Below, piece after piece: positions 33,031-43,400 of a stretch of DNA of 64,000 bases (positions within the stretch are counted from its first letter, which is position 1; each line of letters starts with the position of its first letter). Origin of the DNA: Cladophialophora immunda. Lineage: Eukaryota; Ascomycota; Eurotiomycetes; Chaetothyriales; Herpotrichiellaceae. The notes under the pieces were generated by a model. The model was not told the origin of the DNA and ran no database searches. It saw nothing but the letters and a program-made list of their open reading frames with translations. Where the stretch lies: assembly GCF_000835495.1 (NCBI RefSeq), contig NW_015622545.1, positions 2,186,777 through 2,250,776 of the forward strand, given 5' to 3'. The position numbers and the translations under genes were made by a program.

Positions 33031-34421
33031 GTCCTGCTGCGTGCGCTATTGTAGGATTTCTGTTCCCGGAGGCTCTAACGGCAAGAATTTGAAATTTGAA
33101 CGAACATATTCACCATCTCCAAAACCGCCGCCTTGAAATCGGATGCGGGGAAACCAGTATGATCTGCCACCGCAGTGCCGTGTCTCATCCTGGATCGGGA
33201 CGGGAGTGGTGCCGCCCTGTGCTCCTTTCGGGCTAACGTGAATTGGGTCGCCTATTGCCAAGGTTGAAGGCTCTAGCGCCTTGGCAGGATAGTACCGAAC
33301 TAAGTACGCCGTAGTGATCTCGGGTAGCATCATTGATCAAGGCCCACTTCTCACAGACGTAATATGGATCTATTGAAGAGAAAACCACATCGCTGCTAGG
33401 ATTGTACCTTGCGATGTCCTATCCCCCCCTATACAGAGGACAATCAACTCTAAAGATTCAACAGGAGGTCTGTCCCATGGGTGGGTGCAGAATTCTGTAG
33501 CAAAGATGAATCAATAACTATCCTATACTTCTGGGTATTCCTGTCCAAGACGAGTGACGAGACCAGTTCGTCGTAGATTACTCTACCACGTGCTTGATGC
33601 CAATCAGTGGTTCTCGAATTCGTCCCCACGCATTGCGGGGGTGTATGGGATGCAAAGGGGCCCCTCTTTGCGGAGGAGTTGGCGATCTACGCACCCCAAC
33701 TTGCAAGAAACAACGTCCAGTCGAGGCACAGCTTGGTGTCGGCCACACTTGCCGCCTGGCGCTTGCCTCTTGTCTGCGCCTAAGTCGAGATGGCATCAAG
33801 CGAGGCTCTGCACTCGGGCTCCCGGTTCAATGAGCCACTTGCGGTACAAGCTTCCTCCAAGCTTTACCAAGCACCGCCCTGTTTGCCTCCTCATCCAATC
33901 CGTGGAAGGGCCAATTTTGGAAAAGGGCTCCCAAAGATCCATTGACGTCTAACAAGCTTTTGTCTGCGGCCAGCAGTGACAGCAGTAGCTCTGGTTTGCG
34001 GTCGACGACTGCGCCCAGCTGTCTGAGAGAGGTCTAGACTCGCTGCATGCGGATGGGACACTAGCATCCTTGCTTCAGCTCTCGGCCCAGGCCTCGACTC
34101 GCAACTATCAACACCTCGTATTCAACACGGCATGTCTCGGGGCTAGCTGCCCAAGTTCGACAATCTTCAATCCAAGCGTGCTCAGAACCCAATCACGGCG
34201 TGGGGATTTTGTACCATGGCGCCCTTACGTGGAATTCTGTCTACTGGCGTTGTTGGTGAGGCTTTTGACAGCAGTCTTCCTCGCGCAGACTCTAGCAAGT
34301 CTTTACCGTTGCCCGCCACTAAATACAAGCTATAAGACAAGTTCTTCTCCCATTCAAAACGACTAATGATGTCGATATTTCACGAATTCCCTCTGGCTCG
34401 CCTATCCGAGGGTTTCCCAAC
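33031..34421. other. Intergenic, no supported gene
   Basis: This 1.39-kb gap contains one 132-codon frame (33554-33952) with no protein-like pattern. It lies between two divergent genes. Nothing else was seen. Confidence 0.5.
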
Positions 34422-36365
34422 ATGGCTAATTCGCAGTATTCCTCTGCGAAATACGCCTCCATTACCGCAATTGAAAGGGAAGCGCAACAGACATCTCAAA
34501 CACTGGACCCCTTCCGGAAACCCGTGTCTCAAGGAAAGGCGCTAGGCTGGATCGTCCTCAACTTCCTGCTCATATGCTTGCCAATGACCGCCTTCTCTGC
34601 AGCATTCTTATAGCTCTTATACCACAAGCGCACGTCACATACACCAAACCCCAATCCTACCTTTGCTGTCCTTGGGGAAAAGGATGAACCTGGGGTCTAC
34701 TATGTCGACATAAGTGCTGCAACCTTTGTGTTTATCGCGTCGTGGTCGAGCACCATTGCCAACACATTGACTGCTTGCGTCGTGGCCCTGCTAGGATTTC
34801 CCCTTGCAGCTCTGCTGCGACGACAGTATCAGAGCGGCCAACTAGGGGGTGCTCAGCTCAGCCTAGCCCAAGCGCCGCAGTTCTGCCTTCTCGTGAGCCT
34901 TCTCGTGAGCCTTCTCGCGGGGCAGAAGCTGAAAGTTCTGAGAGAATATTTACAGTTGGCAGTCAAGAGGCATGACCAAGGCTGGAGCGTCAATCTGGGC
35001 GTTGCTGGCCTCGTCGTTGCAATTGTTTTGTCGTAGGTGCCCCAACGCCGAATGATGTATCTGGCTCTGACTGCGCCCAGGTGGTTTATCATTGCCGCAG
35101 ACACCTATCTCCACTTGTCGACGAAAAGCATCTTGCTCAACGATGCCACACCCGTCGACCCTGATATGACCTTCGGCTCAAGCTATGTGCTCGAGTATGT
35201 GTGCCTGGGTAACAACACTTTCTACGCACAATCGGAGTCCCCATGCATTTTCCAATATGAACCTCTTTACGGCAGTACCGTCTTCTTGCCAAGCGCGGAT
35301 GGAATGAGCATTCTCAGCAACGATTCCTTCGCTACCGCGATATATACATACACTCCTCCGAGCGAGAACGGGACGAACAGAATGTCAACGTCGTACGCTT
35401 ATGCAGGATCTGGCTCTTTTGCATCAAACGCCGACTTCGTGGCGGAAACCTTTCCCGTCTCAACCCAGTGCAGGTTCGTGACTCGCAGCTGTCTCACGAA
35501 TGCGAGCGAGTATTTGTCGGCTGCAAACTTTGACTGCGGGCCGAAATATCCAGCGTTCACGCTGCCGAACATGACCGCTGGGACCGATCGGCTCTTTTTC
35601 TTCTCAGGCCCCGATGCTGCGTCCGCGCAGATCCTGAATGGGTCAGATCCGAGCCGTGTCCATCAGAATGCCTTCACATTCGGCGTCGCCAGTGCCACCG
35701 TCGATACCAGTCAGTACTTCTACTGGGGTGACAGCGTCGATAACTTCCACTATTTCTGGGACTACTACCTGTTCTTCGTCATGTGCGACACGTCGGCGTG
35801 GACTGCCCGGTACACCTTTTTCAATGGCAGCGTCGTTCCCGGCTCGTGGTCCGTGAAACCCTCCAACGCCAGCGTCAGCAATTTGATGCAGTCCACGCTA
35901 GCGTTCCTGGATGTTGGCTACAGCAAGGTGGAGGAGCTGATCGGCGCTTCCTTCACCGATAGCAGCTTGTATGGGGTCGATGGGCCAGTAACATCCTTTG
36001 CAACTGGCATCAGTTCGTTGGTGCTGGGCATAGCAGCTTCCGGAATGAACAAGGCTGACCCTGTGACAGTGCAATTGAGATTTTCGTACATCGTGACAAA
36101 GGTCCAAAAGGGCGCCGTGTGGGCTCTCGTGGGAGCTAATATAGCTCTGGCTCTCGTGGGCGGTCTGCTCTTCCTTACCGCCGTTGTGGCGTTGTACATG
36201 GGTGGTGACGATGTGTGCGAGATACTGAGAAGAGTCGGGGTCAATGCCGTGGTATGTCAGGCCGTTGCTCACAACCCGGATCTGGGCCTCTGGAGACCGA
36301 GTGCAAGCCCTATTGCGAGGCCTTTCGAAGATCGGCCAAGTCAAGAGTCTAGAGACGAAGATTAG
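34422..36365 (+). pseudogene. Multi-helix fungal membrane protein interrupted by one in-frame TAG
   Basis: Model: join(34422..35032, 35081..36365), with an in-frame TAG at 34611-34613. Frame, composition and family-like segments continue on both sides of the stop: the first helix LGWIVLNFLLICLPMTAFSA, then after the stop YYVDISAATFVFIASWSSTI. A second apparent stop (35034-35036) is explained by a 48-bp intron (GTAGGT/CCAG) that joins VVAIVLS to WFIIAADTYLHLSTK. The large non-cytosolic middle has many N-glycosylation sites (NNT, NMT, NGS, NAS). A late helix pair (GAVWALVGANIALALVGGLL) precedes the cytosolic tail. The layout matches a fungus-specific family of unknown function. No intron that would remove the first TAG could be found, so the gene is probably inactive or carries a sequence error; readthrough is possible. 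Confidence 0.6.
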
Positions 36366-37120
36366 ACAACAGCTGGGCGGGATAACCGCCGGCGGATACT
36401 CTCAAGCCAACCCCCTTCGAAGCGTGCGCTCATTTCTTTTGCCTCGCTTGTAGGTTTCCATGCCTTCAAGTAGATACTCCTACCCTTGATACTATTCCCG
36501 AAGAAGAGTGACCATCGATAGGAAGTGTTTCGATTATCCCGGCTACTGTAATCGGGGCTCAGAGGATAGATCGGTCGATAGAAGTACAACAGCAGTGATA
36601 ACCTTGTCGACTATAGATACCCAAGTGGGTTCTGTATAGACTCGACGCTTGAGGGAGGTTAGTTGAGTCTCTATACCGGGCATGTGCATTTTAGCTGTGT
36701 ACGTGCCCAGCCTTGGCCATAGAAAGGGGGAGTCGAGTTGCTTCTAACTATCGAGTCGTTGCTCGCTCGGCACGGAATACACCGTACTATAAAAGCGGCA
36801 ACGCTCGGGGAAGAATCCCACGTGAGCTCCGACCACATTGTCCTCCTCTTGACCTAGCCTGCCGTGCCTGCGTGCCTACGTGCCAGTCTTCATCACCACT
36901 CAACAATATCCCACCCGGCTTTTGCCAATGTCGGAAAGATCTGCCAGGTTGTTGTCAACAATGTGCTTATGACGCAGGACATGGCATCCTCGCTTCTCCC
37001 TCGAAAACAAGCACGCAACCCGGATACTCCTGCGTCACACACCCCTCGGGTCAAATCCTCTTCCCACCCCTCCCTCCGCCAGACTCCCATGACCACGCAC
37101 CCTTCTCCGCTGTCACCACC
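36366..37120. other. Intergenic, promoter of dscB
   Basis: This 755-bp gap has no supported gene. The open frame in phase with DscB upstream of 37121 has no ATG-led conserved sequence and is treated as leader. Confidence 0.5.
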
Positions 37121-37978
37121 ATGGTCACGACCTCAGGTTTCAGCCACACTCCCGTGGCGCGCCTCCTGATCCTGGCCTCCGTTGGCCTGTCCATCCTCGT
37201 GTCGACGCTCTCCGTCCAGTACCTCCTGCCGATACGACCGCACCCGCATCTCTGGCCCTACCTGCAGTTCTCCCGCCTCCTGACCTACCAGACCGCCCAC
37301 ACCACCTCGACCGAGCTGCTGTTCTCCGCCGTCCTGCTGTACCAGTTCCGGGTGCTCGAGAGGCTGTGGGGCAGCCGCAAGTTTGCGAGTTTCGTCGCCG
37401 TGGTGTTTTGGTGCAATGTCCTGGTCGTGCCCTGGCTGGTGGTGCTGCTGAAGCTCGTGACCCTGGGCTGGTACAATTACCTGCCGAGCGGGTCGACCGG
37501 GCTCGTGTTTGCGCTGCTGAGCGCCTGGGCGGAGGAGGTGCCGCGCATCTACAGGTACAAGATCGCCACGGGTTCCCCGGCCCCGACGGCGGGCGGGCGA
37601 CAACAAGTCCCCGGTGTGGTCCTGAGTGACAAATCGACCACGTACCTGCTGGCGGCGCAGTTGGCACTCAGCCAGTTCCCTTACTCCATCCTCCCCGCGG
37701 CCGTGGGCTGGACGGTGGGCACGGCGTGGATGGGCGAGTTGTTGCCCGGCGGACTGGGAAGATGGAGGATCCCTGCGTGGATGGTCGGCGAGTCGAGCAG
37801 GAGGAAAGAACGGGACCGGTACGAAGGCCTGCGGCGCAGATTGGAGGAAGAAGGCGGTTCGGCGGACGGGATGAGGACCGTGAGCGATCGCGTTGGCGCT
37901 GCGGGAGCGGAACAAGAGAGTCGGAGGCGAGGCGGGTTTGGGAGACAGATATTGGGATATTTCACGGGATCTTCTTGA
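37121..37978 (+). CDS. dscB: Rhomboid-like Dsc E3 ligase subunit B (UBAC2/Dsc2-type)
   Basis: A single exon of 285 aa. ATG 37121 is chosen because the family opens with MVTTSGFSxTPV; the open frame extends further upstream without conserved sequence. Landmarks are HLWPYLQFSRLLTYQ, LLFSAVLLYQFRVLERLWG, SRKFASFVAVVFW, NYLPSGSTGLVFALLSAW and the late AQLALSQFPYSILPAAVGW. No catalytic serine motif is seen, in line with a pseudo-rhomboid. DscB is part of the Golgi/ER Dsc ubiquitin ligase that, in fungi, controls SREBP cleavage under low oxygen or sterol and degrades orphan membrane proteins. The cytosolic tail after about residue 220 is short and basic, without a recognisable UBA domain, unlike fission yeast Dsc2. 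The symbol is by resemblance. Confidence 0.8.
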   Translation: MVTTSGFSHTPVARLLILASVGLSILVSTLSVQYLLPIRPHPHLWPYLQFSRLLTYQTAHTTSTELLFSAVLLYQFRVLERLWGSRKFASFVAVVFWCNVLVVPWLVVLLKLVTLGWYNYLPSGSTGLVFALLSAWAEEVPRIYRYKIATGSPAPTAGGRQQVPGVVLSDKSTTYLLAAQLALSQFPYSILPAAVGWTVGTAWMGELLPGGLGRWRIPAWMVGESSRRKERDRYEGLRRRLEEEGGSADGMRTVSDRVGAAGAEQESRRRGGFGRQILGYFTGSS

Positions 37979-38836
37979 CTACCGCTGTCTCTCCTTGTAC
38001 ATACATACACACCTACCTATTATTTCTAGCCTGGCCCGGCCCCGCCGCCTAAACAGGTCCTGCAGAAAACGAAGAATGCTCATAAAAAAAAGGCTGTGCT
38101 ACACCTTCTCCCTATCCATCTATATACACGGTTGGCCGCTGTACAGTGGGGATCCCAGCAATGAACCGTGACTATGGGAATGAAAGCCGCGGTTCGTGGA
38201 CGAGTGCACGTGCATAGGCATGCGAGCATGGAGATTGTATGCCTTACTTAGTTAATGTGCCGAGAGGGATACGAGGGGTTGACTTAGAAGGGAAGGGACG
38301 GAGAAGGAGAGAGAGAAAAGAGGCTCCTCCGTCGCGAGATCTTTTTCCAAATCTATATCACCATTGGCAATCAACCAGAAGAAATACATCTCTCCATCTA
38401 AATTCCAATGACCCCTCCAAGTTCTTGGGCCGGTTCCATATAGAGTCGTCTAAATACGGCCTTGAATGTCAAATTCATTGCTGCTGCTGAGAGTTGTTTG
38501 AGCCTTGATTGAGAAAGGTGAAAGAGGGATTTCTGGTCGATCGATCTTGGATAGATGGCCCAGTCGCCCGTTGACGGGGGGTCCGGTGCAGCTGCATATC
38601 CGCCGATCACGACGACCTGGTTGAGCTTGTTGTACAGTCCGCCGGACGCACCGGCCACGACCGATGACTGATATCTCGTGATTGAGCATTTGCGTCTCGT
38701 TTGTTCGGTTCCTGGGACGTGGCTTGTTGTGTACTTCCTGGGGAGACTTTTCGAGGCTGAGACCGACACTCTTCGTTGGAGGTGCGATCCGTCTTTTGGA
38801 TATGAAGGCGGATGCGAAAATAGTGCGATGGACTGT
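37979..38836. other. Intergenic, convergent 3' ends
   Basis: This 858-bp gap lies between the dscB and TFB1 stop codons. No gene or repeat was seen; the first 150 bp carry short A- and pyrimidine-rich tracts typical of 3' UTRs. Confidence 0.55.
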
Positions 38837-40741
38837 TCATCCCTCACCTGAATTCTTGACCTGCTCCTCCAAGGCCTGCTTGTACATCCTCATAGCAACA
38901 TCCAAACTCTTTATGATAGGTCCGAGCAACTGGCGGACCACGTGCCGTCCGCCCTTGATGGAATTGTGGTGAAACTTGTGTCTCTTGCCTGCCCTGTCAT
39001 GTCGTTCGTTCAGCTCTCTCTCCTTTGCTCGGATGATTTCCTGTCTCTCCTTCTCCGCGTCCTCGGCGATAGCGTTAATACGCTCATGTGCCCGGTTGAG
39101 GCTTTCGACGAGGCTAGCCACTTCGTTCGCGCGAGATGGATCTCCGGACAAGAACGCGTCCCAAAACTGGCGTAGGAACTCCACTGTGGTGGCATGGGTG
39201 AGGCTGAGTCGGTCGTAGATCGCCGTGCTGAGCCCAGAAGCTTCTGGTATCGGGGAGGTCTGGTCTCGGTGGGCTCGGATGAGGGAGAGGACATGTTTCA
39301 ATGCAATCGAGGATCCGCTTTCCACTTTTGGAGAAGCTTCGTCGTCCATGTCTTCATCTTCGTCCTCCTCGAATTCACCAATAGGAATGACGCCAACGCC
39401 GGGCTGAGCGAAATGTGCGGAAATATCGGCGTGCACGTCTTTGATTGCTTTGGCGGGATCGAGGTTTCGGAAAGGGTTGCTGTCAGCGACGGCATTTCCG
39501 CCGGCTTGAGCGGACTGGCTGTCAGAGAAGAACCGACTTTGATCGCGGATGTTGAGAATGATATTTTGCTGTGCCGGAGTACCTTCAAGGTCCCGCAGCT
39601 TAAGCTGCTCGTAGGTGGCCTCGGTCATTCCAATGGGAGCAGATGCATCAACGTCCGAGGGCTTGACAGCCGCCATAAGCTTCTCGCTTATCGCGTTGAG
39701 TTTGCGAATGATGGGCGCCTTGTCTAGAGTTGTAGGTCGCAGCTCACTGTCAGGCCGATTACCGTAGCCAAAGTAATTCTCCTCGTTTCCCTCCAGATCG
39801 ATAAACTTGGGAATGTGCATTTCGGTCGCGGTAGGTCGGAGACCAGTAACTAAGGGGTGGTTCAGGTAGTGGTCGACATCGATATATTGATCTCTGGATT
39901 CTCTCATTGGATCAAATTTGAGCCCGCGAAGTTTCATGAGTAGCTGGCTCTGGAAGAACCTTGACCAGAAATCTTTGTCATCAGGGATCTTGCGTGGCAC
40001 AAGTTCGTCGTAGACAATTCGCATGACGGGGTATTGTTCGAATATGGCACGAATCTGGTCTTGCCTAAGACTCATTCGACCGCCATCATCCTTTTTGATA
40101 CCGGCCAAGACGTTGAAGCTGCCTTTCCCTTGACTCTTGGACAGCGCGTGGGCTCGAAGGAGATGCACTCGAGAGGACCAGAATTGAGCTCTAAACTGTG
40201 CGTCAGATATTGACTCAGGCTTGAGACTGAGCGCTTCCTTGAACGTCTTCTGCAGCAATGGGTCTTCTTGCATCAAGGACTGCTGAAGCTTGACGTCGGA
40301 TTTGAGCCGCTCATCGTCTTCCCAGATATTGATTGCTCGACCGGCGCCGGAAATAGCGTTCGCCATTGTCATGGCGGCTGACTGGCCTGCTGCCGAGGAA
40401 GTTGCTGCAGCGGTTTGAGCCGCTTTTTGCGCCTGGATAACATTTGCCAGAGCCTCCTTGATGCCGTTAGCCTCTCCCCGGGGATCTTTCGTCGACGTAA
40501 AAGTGAAGACATGGGCGACTGGTTCAGACTGTCCAGGGTCCTGCGCAAAGATCTTTAGCATCACCTTAGGATTCGTCTCAGGGGTCTGTTGGAGGTTTGT
40601 GATATTTGCTGCGGATAGCACCAGGGTTGGCGCCGCATCTGGCGGTTGGGCCGGAGTCCATGATACGGACTTCCTATCTTTTGATATTGATAGGATCCCC
40701 GGCTGTTTCTTATATGAGGCTTGACCTTGTGGAGGAGCCAT
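38837..40741 (-). CDS. TFB1: TFIIH core subunit Tfb1 (p62/GTF2H1)
   Basis: A single exon of 634 aa. The start is ATG 40741 (MAPPQGQASYKKQPG); the frame opens two codons earlier with GTG. The N-terminal PH domain (about residues 10-110) includes LSISKDRKSVSWTPAQP and MLKIFAQD. Two BSD domains follow; the second is visible as PDDKDFWSRFFQSQLLMKLR. The C-terminal helices (SLNRAHERINAIAEDAEKER and the KFHHNSIKGGRHVVRQLLGP segment) match the family's carboxy end. Tfb1 is a scaffold of nuclear TFIIH and uses its PH domain to contact TFIIE, Rad4 and activators in transcription and nucleotide excision repair. An acidic insert (EFEEDEDEDMDDEASPK) precedes the last third. Confidence 0.94.
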   Translation of the reverse strand: MAPPQGQASYKKQPGILSISKDRKSVSWTPAQPPDAAPTLVLSAANITNLQQTPETNPKVMLKIFAQDPGQSEPVAHVFTFTSTKDPRGEANGIKEALANVIQAQKAAQTAAATSSAAGQSAAMTMANAISGAGRAINIWEDDERLKSDVKLQQSLMQEDPLLQKTFKEALSLKPESISDAQFRAQFWSSRVHLLRAHALSKSQGKGSFNVLAGIKKDDGGRMSLRQDQIRAIFEQYPVMRIVYDELVPRKIPDDKDFWSRFFQSQLLMKLRGLKFDPMRESRDQYIDVDHYLNHPLVTGLRPTATEMHIPKFIDLEGNEENYFGYGNRPDSELRPTTLDKAPIIRKLNAISEKLMAAVKPSDVDASAPIGMTEATYEQLKLRDLEGTPAQQNIILNIRDQSRFFSDSQSAQAGGNAVADSNPFRNLDPAKAIKDVHADISAHFAQPGVGVIPIGEFEEDEDEDMDDEASPKVESGSSIALKHVLSLIRAHRDQTSPIPEASGLSTAIYDRLSLTHATTVEFLRQFWDAFLSGDPSRANEVASLVESLNRAHERINAIAEDAEKERQEIIRAKERELNERHDRAGKRHKFHHNSIKGGRHVVRQLLGPIIKSLDVAMRMYKQALEEQVKNSGEG

Positions 40742-41763
40742 TTGCACTGGATCTGTTGCCTTCCTTCAAAATGGGCCGAAAGAAGTGAGTTGTCGATCCG
40801 TCGTGTGGACGGAATCGTATGACAGGGACTTCAGAAGAAGGAATGGCATCGCGTTTGCGATCAACGTGCCTTGGGACTGCTCCTGACGCTCGGAGTCCGG
40901 AGAGTCAGGTCTTTGAATTCCAACATCGGCAGCTCGTCCACAACAGCGCAGTCCGATCCAGCCCTCGTGGAGTTGGTTGAGAAGGAGGAGGAGAGGGTGG
41001 AATTGAAAGAAAAGGGCACATGAGGCTGCACAAAAGGCTTCGACTTGGAGGTTGACAAGGTTGACATCACTGCAAAAATGCCAAGACTGTTTGGAATTCG
41101 TCTAATGTTGCTGAGTCGTTAGCGCCTTGGCATTTCTCCCTTAGACTCACTAGCCTCGATACCAAGTAGGTCGCTCTGGCCCCAGACAATGTCTTCCGCA
41201 TTCGCTACCTACTGCCCAATACTCAATCCTATAGATATGGTATCTGCTCGAGAATCGACACTTGCTCTATGCTCTGGCCGAAAATGGAGATCCATCAGCA
41301 GCCCGCCACGTCGCCGAAACGGTTGGATATATTGGATTCCCCTCTTAAGGATCTAAAGCGAAACGAAGTCACAAAGAATGTCTTCGGTAGGCAATGCTGG
41401 TATATGGAGACTGTCAACTGGCCAAGACATAAGGCCTGGCATGTTCCAGGTCGTCCGAAGGGAGCCCGAAGGGTAAATGTGGCACTACTCTCGCTTGAGC
41501 AATCAGGAAGTGTCGAAGGTGAAAACAAAGAACAGTTTCTCGGTTTCGTGGGATTCGTACTTAGATGGGTATCGGGAGAGAGCAAGAGAGCAGCTGCCAA
41601 CCCTGAAAATGGGTAAAACTACCGAACCAGCCGCCTCGAAGGCAGATCCCCATGGTCCCAGTGATACTGTCGTTGGCAACCTTTGATCGTTCGCCGACGG
41701 ATGGTAGAGCCTTGTGACCCACCAAATTGGGTCCGTCGATGTTTACCCAGTCTCCTCACGCGA
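40742..41763. other. Intergenic, promoter of TFB1
   Basis: This 1.02-kb gap lies between the TFB1 start and the stop codon of the MFS transporter gene on the same strand. A 115-codon frame at 41269-41616 has no supporting pattern. Nothing else was seen. Confidence 0.5.
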
Positions 41764-43400
41764 CTATACTGGGACGTTTGCTGCCGGCCCTATCGGCGCG
41801 ATACTCTTGGTCAAGGTATCGACCTGCTCTGGGGTGGTTGAAGCGACACTGCCATCATCATCATCCTGTCCCGCATCTTGAATTCTGCCTATCACCCCTC
41901 TGGCTCGACCTCTCTTCTCCAGCCAAGCAATCAGCACAACCAAAGGGATGGTGCAGGCGCCCGTGACCAGACTGGCCACGTAGCCCTTGTGATAGTCCGG
42001 AGCATCGGTGACGGGATAGAAGATGAGCGGCCACCAGCTGACAAAGGCAAAGTCGAAGGAATTCATGAAGCCCGTGGTGATGGCTCGCAGTTGAACGTCG
42101 TGGGCCGTGAGGTCGGCCATCCACGAGTACCACAGCGCCTGCGGCGCGTATCCAGTCCCCAACAGGTAGAAGGCGAAGAAGTACCCGGCCGTGGATGGCC
42201 TGGAGACCAGAATCGCACTGCCGATGACGAAAGTAAAGCCGATGCACAATGAAGCTTGCCAGCGTGAACGCAGCCGGTCGGAGATGGCGGCGTAGACGAA
42301 AGTGGCGACGATGCCCGTGGCATATACCCCGGTCGGATAGTTGTTTTGCTGGATGACAGTGTACCCTCGCGACTTCATCCACAGTTGCATCACGTTGTTC
42401 AAAAGCATTTGCACGCACAAGGAGTATACTGGACTCTCAAGGTCAGTTTCAGCTACCGGAAGGGGGGAGGGGCGTTCGTACACATGAATATGGTGGGGAG
42501 CAAATAGAACTGCCAGCTGAGAAGAACGCGTTTAAACACGCTCAGATCCCAGGTATGCTTTCTTGAGACTCCGAGCCGGGTCGCCGCATGCTCTTTCTCT
42601 TCCTTGGTCAAAAACCACGCTGCTCGATGGGAGGGCATATCGGGGATGAAGAACCAGCCTGTTGCGTCGATAGTTATCAGCTGTTGTTGTTGAGGATTTG
42701 TTTCCTCGGTTGAGGGGCATTCATTCTCTCTTACCGAAAATTGCGATCGGGATTGTCGTAACAGCGACCACTATAAAGATCAATCTCCAGGCAGGCAACC
42801 CTCCCTTTCCCGACAACGAGCCCAGGAGACCAGCTTGAATCCAGCCTCCCGCCATATTCCCAATGTTACCGAATCCGCAAAAGACCGCGGCCCTCTTACC
42901 CAGTTCCGATTGTCTGTACCACGAAGCATAGATAAAGTGTGCCCCAACACTAGTTACCGTTCAGCGGACGATGTTGGCTAACCCGGGGGCGCCACTTACT
43001 AGCAGATCGCGGAGAGAGCGCCTTCAAACCCGTTGAGCACAAAGACCTGCCAGACGCGATCGACGCGGAAGGTCACGAGCGTGAGGATGGACCACAGCGT
43101 GTTTGCAGCAACGAAGATATATCGGGGCCGCAGAATCGTCAAGAGCGACGTCGAGGGCATCTGGAAGACGGCATAGGTCACGATAAAGATGGTGTTCATG
43201 TAGTTGTAATCCTTCCCATGAAAATGTAGGGCCTCGCCCATGCCACTGATATAAGCTGTGCTGTAACTTGCTCGATTGATGCCGAAAAGAAACCAAACAA
43301 GAGAGAAGTAAATCAGCAACGTGAAATCCAGCTTGATCAGGAGACTCCTCTCGACTCCTGGAGGGCCCCAGATGGCGGTTTTCACTTTTGATAGCACCAT
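41764..43400 (-). CDS. MFS transporter, anion:cation symporter (Dal5) family
   Basis: Model: complement(join(41764..42428, 42482..42658, 42735..42949, 43000..43400)), 485 aa. All introns are 50-76 bp with phase kept. ATG 43400 is used; the open frame starts earlier only with TTG. Family landmarks are the first loop FGINRASYSTAYISGMGEAL, YNYMNTIFIVTYAVFQMPS, the second-helix region RPRYIFVAANTLWSILTLVT, FIYASWYRQSELGKRAAVFC, GFGNIGNMAGGWIQAGLL, GWFFIPDMPSHRAAWFLTKE, and QNNYPTGVYATGIVATFVYA. Dal5/Liz1/Tna1-type proteins import allantoate, vitamins or nicotinate. About 12 helices are expected at the plasma membrane. The donor of the last intron is ambiguous: GTACGA with TCCAG (used here) versus GTGTAC with GAGAG; both keep frame and change one or two residues. 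Confidence 0.87.

Noticed and set aside
33554..33952. 132-codon open frame upstream of the broken membrane-protein gene
   Set aside because: Composition is not protein-like, it starts close to no promoter signal, and no splice partner was found.
35034..35036. Second stop codon in the membrane-protein gene
   Set aside because: It lies inside a 48-bp intron (35033-35080) with GTAGGT/CCAG borders whose removal restores a helix leading into AADTYLHL.
36713..37120. 136-residue upstream extension of DscB
   Set aside because: It lacks conserved sequence, and the family start MVTTSGFS is encoded from 37121.
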